The notes under the pieces are model-generated. The model was not told where the DNA came from. It saw nothing but the letters and a program-made list of their open reading frames with translations, and made no database searches. This document shows, one piece after another, positions 1 through 7,671 of a stretch of 51,684 bases of DNA. Where the stretch lies: positions 1-51,684 of IMG/VR virus record IMGVR_UViG_3300042288_001152, one strand, 5' to 3'. The DNA comes from a virus. The stretch's first letter is position 1, and the number at the start of each line of letters is the position of its first letter. The translations under genes and the position numbers were made by a program.

Positions 1-1278
1 TGGGTAATTGTATTGTCCTACTGCATAGTCGTATGCTGAGTATATTTTTGATCCAGAATTATCTGCATAAAAATCTTTATTTGAATACATATCAATTTCT
101 AACTTATCAAAATAAGGTAGGTCAAAGGATGAATCTTGTGTAGTCATTGTTACCCTTATATCTAGTATTGGGCTTCCTGAGTTCTGGTTTTTGTTGTAGT
201 ATGGCATCGGAGAATTATTTTTGCAAACTACCCATGGCTGATTTGGGATTTGTATTTCAACCAAAATATTATCTACATCCTGCCCATAGCAAATTCTAGA
301 AGAAACAATATCTTCTGGATTTGATATATACAGTCTTTCTTGAAAAGAAAATGTTTTTGTTTCTACGGCATCTGTTTCTTCAAACTCAATTCTGTTATAT
401 TCTGAGTTATAATATGCATCTCCAGAAGCAAGTTCTTCTAGTGCTTTTATTCCAGGATACCTATATGAAATGTCTGGTCTTACTGATGCCGAGTTTAATG
501 AAAAAAGAATTCCATTATTTGAATAAACAATTTGTGAGTACTTTGTCTCTTTGTATCCCGACAGATAATGATTTAATATTTTTGCTTCTTCTAGCTCATA
601 GGCATATATTGCTGCTGAATCAACAATAAATTTTTTGCCTGAGTTGGCTGGTCCCAAGGATAGGTTTAAGCTTGAATTAGTAAATTTAAAGCTATCTACA
701 ACTGGACTTTCAGAAACAATTTTTCCATCGACATAAAGTGAAATTGTATCTTTAGAAAACATACCTACAACATGCATAGCTTTATTTTTTGTAATCTTAT
801 GCCAAACCATCTGTGTTGGACTACATTTAAAAATAATATTTTCATTTTTATAGAATAGACCAATTGAATTGGCAGCATCTCCTAGAATAATATATTCGGC
901 ATTGTCATCTTTGGCTGGACTAAACCATATTTCAAATGAGAATGGGCCATCTGGATTTCTATTCATACCAAGTCCTAGGGCTTTTAGGCTTATCTGTGCA
1001 TTTTCATTTATCTCTGTTCCTCTTACTCCCGCCCCAATAATAGGAAGAACTTCCATATCTGAGGTATTAATTGCATAGCCCTCCATTGAATTTCCAGTGT
1101 AATCAATTATTGGTAGCCCGCTTACAGCAGCATATGATACGCCATTATCTTTTAAATCTTGATATGTTGAATATAGAGTTGTTAAATTGCTGTATACGCC
1201 AACTTCTCCAGAACGAACTTCATCTAGTAAAAAAAATGCAACTGGATTATCTTTTAAGACAGTATATTTATATGACAT
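1..1278 (-). CDS. Tail fibre/adhesin with LamG-like domain (partial, 3' end missing)
   Basis: The frame is open for 426 codons from an ATG at 1278 to the window edge, so the C-terminus lies outside. About residues 105-215 look like a LamG/concanavalin-type jelly roll: PFSFEIWFSP, then MHVVGMFSKDTISLYVDGK, then a beta-rich stretch. Such domains bind sugars or proteins in phage tail tips. It starts 4 nt after the stop of the collagen-like fibre gene and has no good ribosome site of its own, so translation is probably coupled. A receptor-binding or adhesin role is inferred from the fold and from its place in the tail-fibre block. Confidence 0.75.
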   Translation of the reverse strand, partial: MSYKYTVLKDNPVAFFLLDEVRSGEVGVYSNLTTLYSTYQDLKDNGVSYAAVSGLPIIDYTGNSMEGYAINTSDMEVLPIIGAGVRGTEINENAQISLKALGLGMNRNPDGPFSFEIWFSPAKDDNAEYIILGDAANSIGLFYKNENIIFKCSPTQMVWHKITKNKAMHVVGMFSKDTISLYVDGKIVSESPVVDSFKFTNSSLNLSLGPANSGKKFIVDSAAIYAYELEEAKILNHYLSGYKETKYSQIVYSNNGILFSLNSASVRPDISYRYPGIKALEELASGDAYYNSEYNRIEFEETDAVETKTFSFQERLYISNPEDIVSSRICYGQDVDNILVEIQIPNQPWVVCKNNSPMPYYNKNQNSGSPILDIRVTMTTQDSSFDLPYFDKLEIDMYSNKDFYADNSGSKIYSAYDYAVGQYNYP

Positions 1279-1281
1279 GTC

Positions 1282-2394
1282 TTAAATCTCTTCTAGTGCT
1301 TTAACTCTCGCTGTAAGCTCTTGTACTGCTTTAATTAATGGTGAAATAAATTGATCGTATCTTAATCCTTGCATAGAATCTTCTTCAGACATATCAATCT
1401 TTACCCAGCCAGCAAAGTCTTCTACTCCAGATTCATCTAAAGCTTCTTTTACTTGCTGAGCTATAAGTCCATAATGAGTTCTTGTTCCAGGAAGTGAAAC
1501 TAAGTCTCCATCTACTAATTCTTTCCCGCCCTCAATAAATTTATATTTTACTGGATTTAAATTGTTTATAAAATCTAATCCTAAGTCGGAAGAAAAAATA
1601 TCTGTCTTTAGTCTTTCATCAGAAGTATTTATTGTTCCAGTGTTAGAGTATATAGTTTTCCAAAATCTATTTGATGCTACACCAGCACCCGCATCTATTG
1701 GCTGTCCTATTGAGTACAAGTTATTTGCAAGTGGGTACCAGTTTGAGTTTACTCCATATCCAGACGTTGTTGGAATATTTAATGAAATAGTTGTAGGTAC
1801 TGGATCAATAGTTGCACTAGATCCAGGGATTCCTTGTGGGCCTTGTGCTCCAGTTAATCCAGTTGCGCCTCTAGGTATTGTAAAAGCAAATACAGCATTT
1901 GTAGCGGTTCCAGTATTTGTGACAGAAGCATTTGTTCCAGCTGCACCAGTTGTTGTTGTTCCAATTGCTAGTGTAGTTGGCCCTGGTATTCCTTGTGGTC
2001 CTGCTGGGCCAACAGGCCCTTGTGGTAAAACAAGATTTAAAGTTTGTGAGGGACTTGTGCCAGATATAGTTGCATCTGCATTTACACCAGACTCAACAGT
2101 TCCTATTGAAAGAACATTAGATGGTCCTGGGCCTCCAATTATTCCATCTACACCTCTAGGTAATGTTAAGTTTAATATTGCTGCTTCTGGTGTTCCTACA
2201 TTTACTACTGACGCTGGAGTTGATGCGCTAACAGTTGTTACAGAGCCTATCGTTAAAGTCCCTGAAGGCCCTTGTGGGCCAGGATGAGCATCTAGATAAG
2301 CATCTACATCAGCAGCAAGGTACCCTAGGTCTCTAGGGACGTCTGGCGTGTCTGTATACTGCGGGTACCTAAACCCTTTTCCTGTTGTGCTCAT
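1282..2394 (-). CDS. Collagen-like tail fibre with C-terminal S74 chaperone/autoprotease
   Basis: The protein has 370 residues. Gly-X-Y runs occur at about 39-45, 126-140 and 179-191, and the last two contain Gly-Ile-Pro triplets with Pro in the Y position, the site used by collagen prolyl 4-hydroxylases. The runs are separated by beta-rich repeats. From residue 255 there is a peptidase_S74-type intramolecular chaperone: NTSDERLKTDI (Ser258 and Lys263 are the likely cleavage residues), LIAQQV at 310-315, and a terminal coiled coil at 353-370. In this family the chaperone trimerises the fibre and then cuts itself off. The gene has its own extended -10 promoter six bases before ATG and lies next to five oxygenase genes. 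Confidence 0.88.
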   Translation of the reverse strand: MSTTGKGFRYPQYTDTPDVPRDLGYLAADVDAYLDAHPGPQGPSGTLTIGSVTTVSASTPASVVNVGTPEAAILNLTLPRGVDGIIGGPGPSNVLSIGTVESGVNADATISGTSPSQTLNLVLPQGPVGPAGPQGIPGPTTLAIGTTTTGAAGTNASVTNTGTATNAVFAFTIPRGATGLTGAQGPQGIPGSSATIDPVPTTISLNIPTTSGYGVNSNWYPLANNLYSIGQPIDAGAGVASNRFWKTIYSNTGTINTSDERLKTDIFSSDLGLDFINNLNPVKYKFIEGGKELVDGDLVSLPGTRTHYGLIAQQVKEALDESGVEDFAGWVKIDMSEEDSMQGLRYDQFISPLIKAVQELTARVKALEEI

Positions 2395-2400
2395 TTTTTT

Positions 2401-2409
2401 ATTATACCA
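2401..2409 (-). promoter_or_regulatory. Extended -10 promoter, leaderless, for the collagen-like fibre
   Basis: On the minus strand TGGTATAAT ends six bases before the ATG at 2394. A start point about 6-7 nt after the -10 box falls on the A of ATG, so the mRNA should be leaderless. There is no clear -35. Confidence 0.6.
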
Positions 2410-2414
2410 CCTAT

Positions 2415-3065
2415 TTACTTAATATATACATGTGCTGGGCTCATGTATCTTGTCCCAGAAGTGATTGGCATAACTTCATGTACATAAGGCTGCTGTGATG
2501 GGAACATAATTAGACTTCCAGCCTTTGGCTTAATTGTAATGTTTTGATTAGGAAAATGAATTTCTCCGCCTTCATAATCGTCATTTACATAGGCTACCAA
2601 AGAAAATGCTAGAGTTGAATCTCCATCTTGCCCATCAAAATGTGGGCCCATGGACTGGCCCTGGTTCCACTTTTTAATTGGAACTTGGTTTAGCTCTAAA
2701 TTATATCTATTTTTATCCAGGTTATTTCCAGCTAAATATCTATCGGAACACATTTCAAATGCCATCAAAAAGCTATTTGCTATGTAAAGAGTTTTTTTAT
2801 CAATTGCATCAGACCCAGTAGATTTTTTTAGATTAGATGAAAATATATTTTTTGTAGCCCCGTACACTATAGATTCATTATCGCTTGCTGTCCAGTTTTC
2901 CCACTTTGAAATTCTACTAAATGATGATGGCTCTAAATCTATCTCTTCTATAAAGTCCTTTAAGTACTCTGGAAAACTAAGTGCATTCTCCCAGTACCAT
3001 ATATTTTTTTCTACAATCTGCAAATTAAACATTGTAAATTGCTTGAATATTGGCTCGCCTTCCAT
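2415..3065 (-). CDS. 2OG-Fe(II) oxygenase, prolyl 4-hydroxylase type
   Basis: The protein has 216 residues with the double-stranded beta-helix core in its C-terminal half. The iron ligands are H142-x-D144 (GPHFDG) and H196 (YVHEV), with R206 placed to bind 2-oxoglutarate. The strand motif NDDYEGGEIHFP (161-172), typical of P4H-like proteins, is present. All catalytic residues are intact, so it should be active. It is the last gene of a five-oxygenase run, 2 nt after the stop of the previous one, and it immediately precedes the collagen-like fibre gene. A substrate among tail-fibre prolines is inference; free amino acids or other proteins remain possible. Confidence 0.9.
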   Translation of the reverse strand: MEGEPIFKQFTMFNLQIVEKNIWYWENALSFPEYLKDFIEEIDLEPSSFSRISKWENWTASDNESIVYGATKNIFSSNLKKSTGSDAIDKKTLYIANSFLMAFEMCSDRYLAGNNLDKNRYNLELNQVPIKKWNQGQSMGPHFDGQDGDSTLAFSLVAYVNDDYEGGEIHFPNQNITIKPKAGSLIMFPSQQPYVHEVMPITSGTRYMSPAHVYIK

Positions 3066-3066
3066 A

Positions 3067-3819
3067 TTAGCCCTCTACTTCTGATGCTGGATAAACTTCT
3101 CCACGTGGAGTTATTCTTAAACCTTTATTTCTATAGTCTTCCCATTCAATGGCTTCATCTGCCTGCATTGCTCTAACTTTAGCAAGCTCTTCAGCCCAGG
3201 CATCTCTAACCTCTTGTGGGTAGTCACTCTCTTCTCTGTCATCCCAGAATGAGCCAAGTGTGTACCTGATTGATTTCTTAACTGTAGTAACTTCGTGCAT
3301 ATTGTGGAATCCTCCAGCAAAAGTGACTAAGGTTCCAGTTTTCGGAACAATTGTAAGCCCATGCTTAAAGTTTAAAACTCCATCTTCAAAGTCATCATTT
3401 AAATAAAGAAATGTTGCATATCTGCTTCTAGTAAATGCTCCTGAAACTCCATCATTAGATGTATTGTCAGAATGCATATTGGCAAAAGCTCCTGGGGCCC
3501 ATCTTTGAGAATGCCAGCTAATTTGTGACATTTGTGCAGGATCTTTTCCAGCCATATCTGCTGTAACGTCAACTACTCTTTGTTTTAGAACTTGAAAAAA
3601 ATCTCCTGGGAGCCCATTAGCAATTGTATCTGGATCATTTAGCTCTGGAGTTCCTGATGAGTATGACTCATAGAATGAAATTGGCATCCATCTTAATTGA
3701 TCTTTTTCCATTTTAATTGCCAAAACTTTAATTATTGCTTGACATTCTTCTGGAGTAAGAAAGTTTTCATACTCAACTATATCCTCTTTATGTCTTTTAA
3801 CAATCATATTTCTTTCCAT
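3067..3819 (-). CDS. 2OG-Fe(II) oxygenase, P4H type
   Basis: The protein has 250 residues. Ligands are H116-S-D118 (NMHSDN) and H175 (NMHEV), with R185 as the likely 2OG-binding residue and the LNDDFEDGVLNF strand at 140-151. After the core there is an extra charged helical tail (200-250) not found in its neighbours. It starts at an ATG overlapping the stop of the upstream oxygenase by one base (TAATG), so the two are translationally coupled. ATG at 3807, with a GGAAAG site, is an alternative start. Sequence identity to the neighbouring oxygenases is low outside the core, which suggests separate specificities rather than a recent duplication. Confidence 0.88.
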   Translation of the reverse strand: MERNMIVKRHKEDIVEYENFLTPEECQAIIKVLAIKMEKDQLRWMPISFYESYSSGTPELNDPDTIANGLPGDFFQVLKQRVVDVTADMAGKDPAQMSQISWHSQRWAPGAFANMHSDNTSNDGVSGAFTRSRYATFLYLNDDFEDGVLNFKHGLTIVPKTGTLVTFAGGFHNMHEVTTVKKSIRYTLGSFWDDREESDYPQEVRDAWAEELAKVRAMQADEAIEWEDYRNKGLRITPRGEVYPASEVEG

Positions 3820-4637
3820 TAGTACATTTCTCCATCTTCTGTTGGATTGTAAACCTCATACGGAACCTGAACTCCATCTTTAAAATAAATCATATTTCTT
3901 TTGTTTTCGTAATTAGTTCTTTCCATTTCCATCTTAGCCCATCTAAATGCACCAAATTTTCTTTGGTTGGCAAGCCACTCCTCTGTTCCGTTATGAGGAA
4001 CCATTATAAAGTTTCTTACAAAAAACTTCTCATTGGTGTTAATTGTTTTAACGCCATGGTAGTATGGCTCAGTAGAAGGGAATACTAAAATATCTCCTGC
4101 AGCTGGCTTATGGTTTATAAACTTGCCGTCTACGTAAAATTCTATGTCTCCGCCGTCATAATCATCATTGATATACATAGTACATGTAAGGTAAAATTTG
4201 CTTCCAGGCATATCTTTTTCTGAAGTAATATGGTCTGTATGATACTGCATTGTCATCTTATTTGATAGAGTATCTATTTTAGCGTTATACTTTGAGTAAG
4301 AACATCCACTAAAATGCCAGCCTTCTGGAAGATCAACACCATGTCTTTCTACATAGTCTAAAAGAACTTTATTATAAGCTGCCTCTACTTCTTCAACAAA
4401 CTTTTTCTCTTTGATAAACATTTCGTCAGACAAAACTTCTGTAGAAACTTCTCGCATGTCTTTCTTTTGTGTGTATGTGCCAAAATGTGCCCAAGGATCC
4501 CACGTCTTCAAAAAGTACTTCCCATCTGATGTTTTTTCAGACTCATTCATTGTTTGATACAGTTCTTGTGGATTAGATAGAACGTTTCTGTAGACATCAA
4601 TTTTAGGATGTAGCTCTATGTACTCTAAATTACTCAT
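3819..4637 (-). CDS. 2OG-Fe(II) oxygenase, P4H type
   Basis: With the start at ATG 4637 the protein has 272 residues. This ATG overlaps the upstream stop as ATGA and has AGGAGA 8-13 nt before it; a longer frame from 4673 lacks these. The core has YHTDH (His and Asp ligands), INDDYDGGDIEFY and the distal YYHGV histidine. A lysine (NEKFFVR) lies ten residues after that His, as in collagen P4H where Lys binds 2OG. A C-terminal extension of about 60 residues rich in Lys and Tyr follows. It probably acts on a protein or on a bulky substrate, but the target cannot be read from sequence. Confidence 0.88.
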   Translation of the reverse strand: MSNLEYIELHPKIDVYRNVLSNPQELYQTMNESEKTSDGKYFLKTWDPWAHFGTYTQKKDMREVSTEVLSDEMFIKEKKFVEEVEAAYNKVLLDYVERHGVDLPEGWHFSGCSYSKYNAKIDTLSNKMTMQYHTDHITSEKDMPGSKFYLTCTMYINDDYDGGDIEFYVDGKFINHKPAAGDILVFPSTEPYYHGVKTINTNEKFFVRNFIMVPHNGTEEWLANQRKFGAFRWAKMEMERTNYENKRNMIYFKDGVQVPYEVYNPTEDGEMY

Positions 4638-5308
4638 GGCTGTTTTTCTCCTGTATGTTTTCTTATCGTCCAAAAAAATGGCGAAGTAAATCTATTTCCA
4701 GATTTTACTGGTCTTACCCCGTGAGTATAATTCATATCTCCTGGGAAAAAATATGCTGCTCCAGCAACAGGCTGGAACTCAATTCCATGTTGTGGGAAGT
4801 AAAGCTCTCCACCTTCATAATCATCGTTAAAGTAAAACAGTCCAGCTAAATCGTACCATGGGAAATTATTTGGTCTACCTTTTTCTGGGCCAGAGTGAAA
4901 TTCTTTGTCTGCATGAGGCTCTTGTCTTGCACCTACTGGCCAGCGAACAATAGCTGGACCAGTTTCTTGTGCATCTACGCTAAAAAATTTATCTACTTCT
5001 ATTTTTAATCTTGCTATCATGCTATAGATTAAATCTAATATTTCTGGATCAGAAGCCATAAGAGATGCATAGGTACAAACTCTATCTTCCCATACTGTGT
5101 GATCATATAGCACAAGGCCGTCTGCATCTCTGCGTGTTTCAGTTATATCCCAAATTTTATTATTTTTTGCAAAGTCCATGAGTCTTTTTCTCTCATCTTC
5201 TGATAAGAAATTTCTTAGCTCTACAATGTTGTCTGAAGAGTTGCCAAAAAAACCAGAAGGTGTAATAGATTTAGGTGCATTGTTTTCCCAGTTATCTGCT
5301 AATTTCAT
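4634..5308 (-). CDS. 2OG-Fe(II) oxygenase, P4H type
   Basis: The chosen start is ATG 5308, preceded by GGAGATAAAG; an in-frame ATG at 5320 lacks such a site. This gives 224 residues. Iron ligands are H132-A-D134 (EPHADKE) and H196 (YTHGV), R206 fits the 2OG site, and FNDDYEGGELYFP is present at 160-172. All active-site residues are intact. The start overlaps the DUF6065-like gene by 17 nt and the stop overlaps the next oxygenase by 4 nt, placing it in one polycistronic unit with them. Confidence 0.88.
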   Translation of the reverse strand: MKLADNWENNAPKSITPSGFFGNSSDNIVELRNFLSEDERKRLMDFAKNNKIWDITETRRDADGLVLYDHTVWEDRVCTYASLMASDPEILDLIYSMIARLKIEVDKFFSVDAQETGPAIVRWPVGARQEPHADKEFHSGPEKGRPNNFPWYDLAGLFYFNDDYEGGELYFPQHGIEFQPVAGAAYFFPGDMNYTHGVRPVKSGNRFTSPFFWTIRKHTGEKQP

Positions 5309-6038
5309 CTTTATCTCCATAATTAATTATATCATTGCTTACCTTAAGCCTTATTGATTTTACCTGGTGAGAGCCTATTTTTCTCTTTAAATGATCAACT
5401 GCATCCCTATAAAAATTTGACCAATCTCCAGAATTATTTAACCCTTTTATTGTTTCCCTGTATTCATTTGGGTCAAATACATCATTGTATGGATTTTGGG
5501 GAAATTTTGAAATATCCTGAAAAACCATTTCAGAATTATTTAATGAGCTTAAATCTATTGGTAGTACTGCTACTACTGGGGTTCCTGCCTTAATGGTTAT
5601 TACTTCATTTGGCTTTGTTATCATCCAGGCAATAGGGAGTGGGCCAGTAAAAAAAGAACTACTCATAATTGTAGTAAACGGAACTGCACCATCAATAAAT
5701 AAATTTGGAACTGGCATTGAAAGCAAGCTTAAGTTTGTATCTGTTTTAAAAACTAATCCGCTATTAAAACTAATAGTTCCATTTGCTCTTCCAGAATATG
5801 CATATTTTTGTCCAGACAATATTTTTACGTGATCTGGGCTGCTATCAGAAATTCCATCCCATATAAAAGATATGTCTTCTGGAAAAGATATTCCCCAGCC
5901 AAGCTGGTTACTTAAACTAACTGGAAAGCATTTGTATGCATGAGATTCAAATGTGTTGTCCATCCACTCTCTTTTTGCAGATAATGGCTCAAGTATACCA
6001 AGTCCTTCTTTAGTTATAAATACTTCTATTTTATCCAT
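5292..6038 (-). CDS. DUF6065-like protein of unknown function
   Basis: The protein has 248 residues. The N-terminus has the pattern KREWMDNTFESHAYKCFPVS followed by SNQLGWGI and a DGI segment, which I recognise as DUF6065-like: a Trp-Met-Asp stretch, then Cys-x-Pro, then a Gly-Trp-Gly turn. No catalytic motif is evident to me. It sits between two 2OG oxygenases with overlaps at both ends, so it is probably an accessory or partner of the hydroxylation module. No signal peptide or membrane helix is visible. The family assignment is from memory of its motif and was not verified by search. Confidence 0.6.
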   Translation of the reverse strand: MDKIEVFITKEGLGILEPLSAKREWMDNTFESHAYKCFPVSLSNQLGWGISFPEDISFIWDGISDSSPDHVKILSGQKYAYSGRANGTISFNSGLVFKTDTNLSLLSMPVPNLFIDGAVPFTTIMSSSFFTGPLPIAWMITKPNEVITIKAGTPVVAVLPIDLSSLNNSEMVFQDISKFPQNPYNDVFDPNEYRETIKGLNNSGDWSNFYRDAVDHLKRKIGSHQVKSIRLKVSNDIINYGDKDEISR

Positions 6039-6735
6039 TTTGGTTTTTGCCAGTTGACAAATCTTCTTCTACCCATTTTGACCTCATTTGCATAAACTCT
6101 TGTCTATGAGCATGGTCATTGTAATCTAACATGGTTACTATTGAAAATTTCATTCCAGATTCAACTGGCATGGCTCTATGTGAAAATAAATATGTAGATG
6201 GGAATATATATAGGTCTCCAGCTTTAGGCTTAATGTCTAAGTTTAATTTAGGAAAATATAGGTTCCCTCCCTCATAGTCATCGTTTACATAAGCTACAAG
6301 AGATACTGTGGCGCTGTATGAAAACCCATGATCAGCATGCTCTTGAAAATGCTGTCCTTTGCCATATCTAATACAATTCATTACTTCCCAGTAATTCATT
6401 TTTACGTTATACATATTACAATAATCTTCTACTGCTGGTAACTGATGCTGCTTTAAATCCTGCCATAAATCTGAAACCAATGATTGTGTTTTAGATTGTG
6501 GATTAGATATTTCTCCTACCTTAATATCTTCACAATCTCTGTAAGATGGTCTTTTTTCGCTATAACCAACAAATCCAAATGTCCATTCATATCTAGACTC
6601 TTTGTCTTCAATTGCAGACTGACCTATTACATTTAACCTATTTATTACGTCAATTTCTTTTTTAATTACATCTCTATACACCCAAACTCCTGGGAAAAGC
6701 TGTTCTTTAGAAGAAAAATTATATATGTTATTCAT
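6031..6735 (-). CDS. 2OG-Fe(II) oxygenase, P4H type (first gene of the oxygenase operon)
   Basis: The protein has 234 residues. Ligands are H133-A-D135 (QEHADHG) and H186 (FSHRAMPV), with K196 in the 2OG position and YVNDDYEGGNLYFP at 149-162. ATG 6735 lies seven bases after a TATACT box paired with TTGACT, so the operon message seems to begin at this start codon. It leads a unit of oxygenase, DUF6065-like, and three more oxygenases running to 3067, then a fourth at 2415. The gene directly upstream encodes the Fn3 protein with FFAPPG repeats, making that proline-rich tail a candidate substrate (inference). Confidence 0.88.
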   Translation of the reverse strand: MNNIYNFSSKEQLFPGVWVYRDVIKKEIDVINRLNVIGQSAIEDKESRYEWTFGFVGYSEKRPSYRDCEDIKVGEISNPQSKTQSLVSDLWQDLKQHQLPAVEDYCNMYNVKMNYWEVMNCIRYGKGQHFQEHADHGFSYSATVSLVAYVNDDYEGGNLYFPKLNLDIKPKAGDLYIFPSTYLFSHRAMPVESGMKFSIVTMLDYNDHAHRQEFMQMRSKWVEEDLSTGKNQNG

Positions 6736-6742
6736 ACTATGA

Positions 6743-6772
6743 AGTATAGCATTTTTTAATTAGTAAAGTCAA
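6743..6772 (-). promoter_or_regulatory. Sigma70-type promoter of the oxygenase operon, leaderless
   Basis: On the minus strand TTGACT (6767-6772), an 18-bp spacer and TATACT (6743-6748) end seven bases before the ATG at 6735. It lies immediately downstream of a terminator, so the operon is insulated from the fibre gene upstream. Confidence 0.7.
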
Positions 6773-6773
6773 T

Positions 6774-6803
6774 AAAGGACGGGAGATTTCTCTCCCGTCC
6801 TTT
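6774..6803 (-). terminator. Rho-independent terminator after the Fn3/FFAPPG gene
   Basis: A perfect 13-bp stem (AAAGGACGGGAGA and its complement) with a 4-base loop lies 15 nt past the stop of the Fn3 gene. Short U runs are contributed by the stem ends, so it may act in both directions. Confidence 0.75.
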
Positions 6804-6817
6804 ATTTGTGTTTTATA

Positions 6818-7651
6818 TTAAACTGCAAAGACTCCTGGTGCTCCGAATCCTGGCGGTGAGAAGAATCCTGGCGGTGCGAAGAATGCTGGCGGTGCGAAGA
6901 ATCCTGGCGGTGCGAAGAATGCTGGCGGTGCGAAGAATCCTGGCGGTGCGAAGAATCCTGGCGGTGCGAAGAATCCTGGCGGTGCGAAGAAACTTGGCGG
7001 TGCGAAGAATGCTGGAGGGAAGAATGGTGGTGCAAAGAATGACGGTGCTAATGTCGTAACAGTATTTGTGTTATTTGATGCTGCTGATCTTCCATTAGCA
7101 TTATCTGCATAAACATTGTAGTACTGAGATGTACTAGCTGTATCTGATATTGATATAGATAAGTTAGTTGTATTTCCAGTTGTTCCATCATTACCTTGAA
7201 CAAAGTAGTTGGTTATTGGCTTTCCACCTGTTGCAGGTGCTCCCCAGCTAACCGTATTTGCATTAACTCCAGCAGTTGCAGATGCGCTTGTTGGTGCAGC
7301 TGGCTTTGTTGTTGCTGTTGCTGATGCTGAATTAGAATCTGCTGATGTTCCATAAAGGTCAACTGCTTTTACTGTATAAGAGTAAGAAGTTCCACCAACT
7401 AGTCCAGTATTAGAGAAGGTAGTAGTAGGAGCACTTACTGTTCCTACCTCTACTCCACTTCTAAATATTTTGTATTGAGTTGGTGCATTTCCTGTTGCTG
7501 GTGCTGTCCATGACAGATTAATCATTCCATCGTTAAAGTTTCGTTGGTTATTAACGCCGTTCAAATGATCTGCTGCGGTTAGCCCAGTTGGTGCATTTGG
7601 GCCAATGAAGTTGTCTTGAGCTGATGCTCTTCTGCCTATATTTTTTGACAT
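6818..7651 (-). CDS. Fn3-domain tail protein with C-terminal FFAPPG repeat
   Basis: The protein has 277 residues. Two fibronectin type III-like domains occupy about 20-116 (LSWTAPATG, YTVKAVDLYG) and 118-201 (VSWGAPATGG, YNVYADNANG). Residues 203-277 are a low-complexity run of FFAPP units with G, A or S between, closing with GFGAPGVFAV. The same closing peptide ends the 799-residue protein at 12841. Fn3 repeats in phage structural proteins usually bind surface carbohydrate. The Pro-Pro run would demand EF-P during translation and offers many prolines to the P4H genes just downstream. It is followed by a strong terminator. No signal peptide is present. Confidence 0.8.
   Translation of the reverse strand: MSKNIGRRASAQDNFIGPNAPTGLTAADHLNGVNNQRNFNDGMINLSWTAPATGNAPTQYKIFRSGVEVGTVSAPTTTFSNTGLVGGTSYSYTVKAVDLYGTSADSNSASATATTKPAAPTSASATAGVNANTVSWGAPATGGKPITNYFVQGNDGTTGNTTNLSISISDTASTSQYYNVYADNANGRSAASNNTNTVTTLAPSFFAPPFFPPAFFAPPSFFAPPGFFAPPGFFAPPGFFAPPAFFAPPGFFAPPAFFAPPGFFSPPGFGAPGVFAV
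6838..7042. repeat. Tandem 18-bp repeat encoding FFAPP(G/A/S) hexapeptides
   Basis: About ten near-identical 18-bp units built on GGCGGTGCGAAGAATCCT run through the 3' end of the Fn3 gene. In the coding frame each unit encodes Phe-Phe-Ala-Pro-Pro-X. Units differ at few bases, so the array probably expands and contracts by recombination. Confidence 0.85.
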
Positions 7652-7671
7652 TTTATTCTCCTATTCCCCAA

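Noticed and set aside
1562-2287. Plus-strand 241-codon frame with Gly-Pro-Cys runs
   Set aside because: It is the antisense of the collagen-like fibre; Gly/Pro codons mirror each other. No promoter or ribosome site.
6838-7042. Possible CRISPR array
   Set aside because: Units are contiguous 18-bp tandem repeats inside a gene, with no spacers and no cas genes.
6802-7059. His/Arg-rich (SSHRQD) and LAVRR repeat frames on both strands
   Set aside because: They are other-frame readings of the 18-bp repeat that encodes FFAPPG; the Fn3-containing frame is the one with domains and a terminator.
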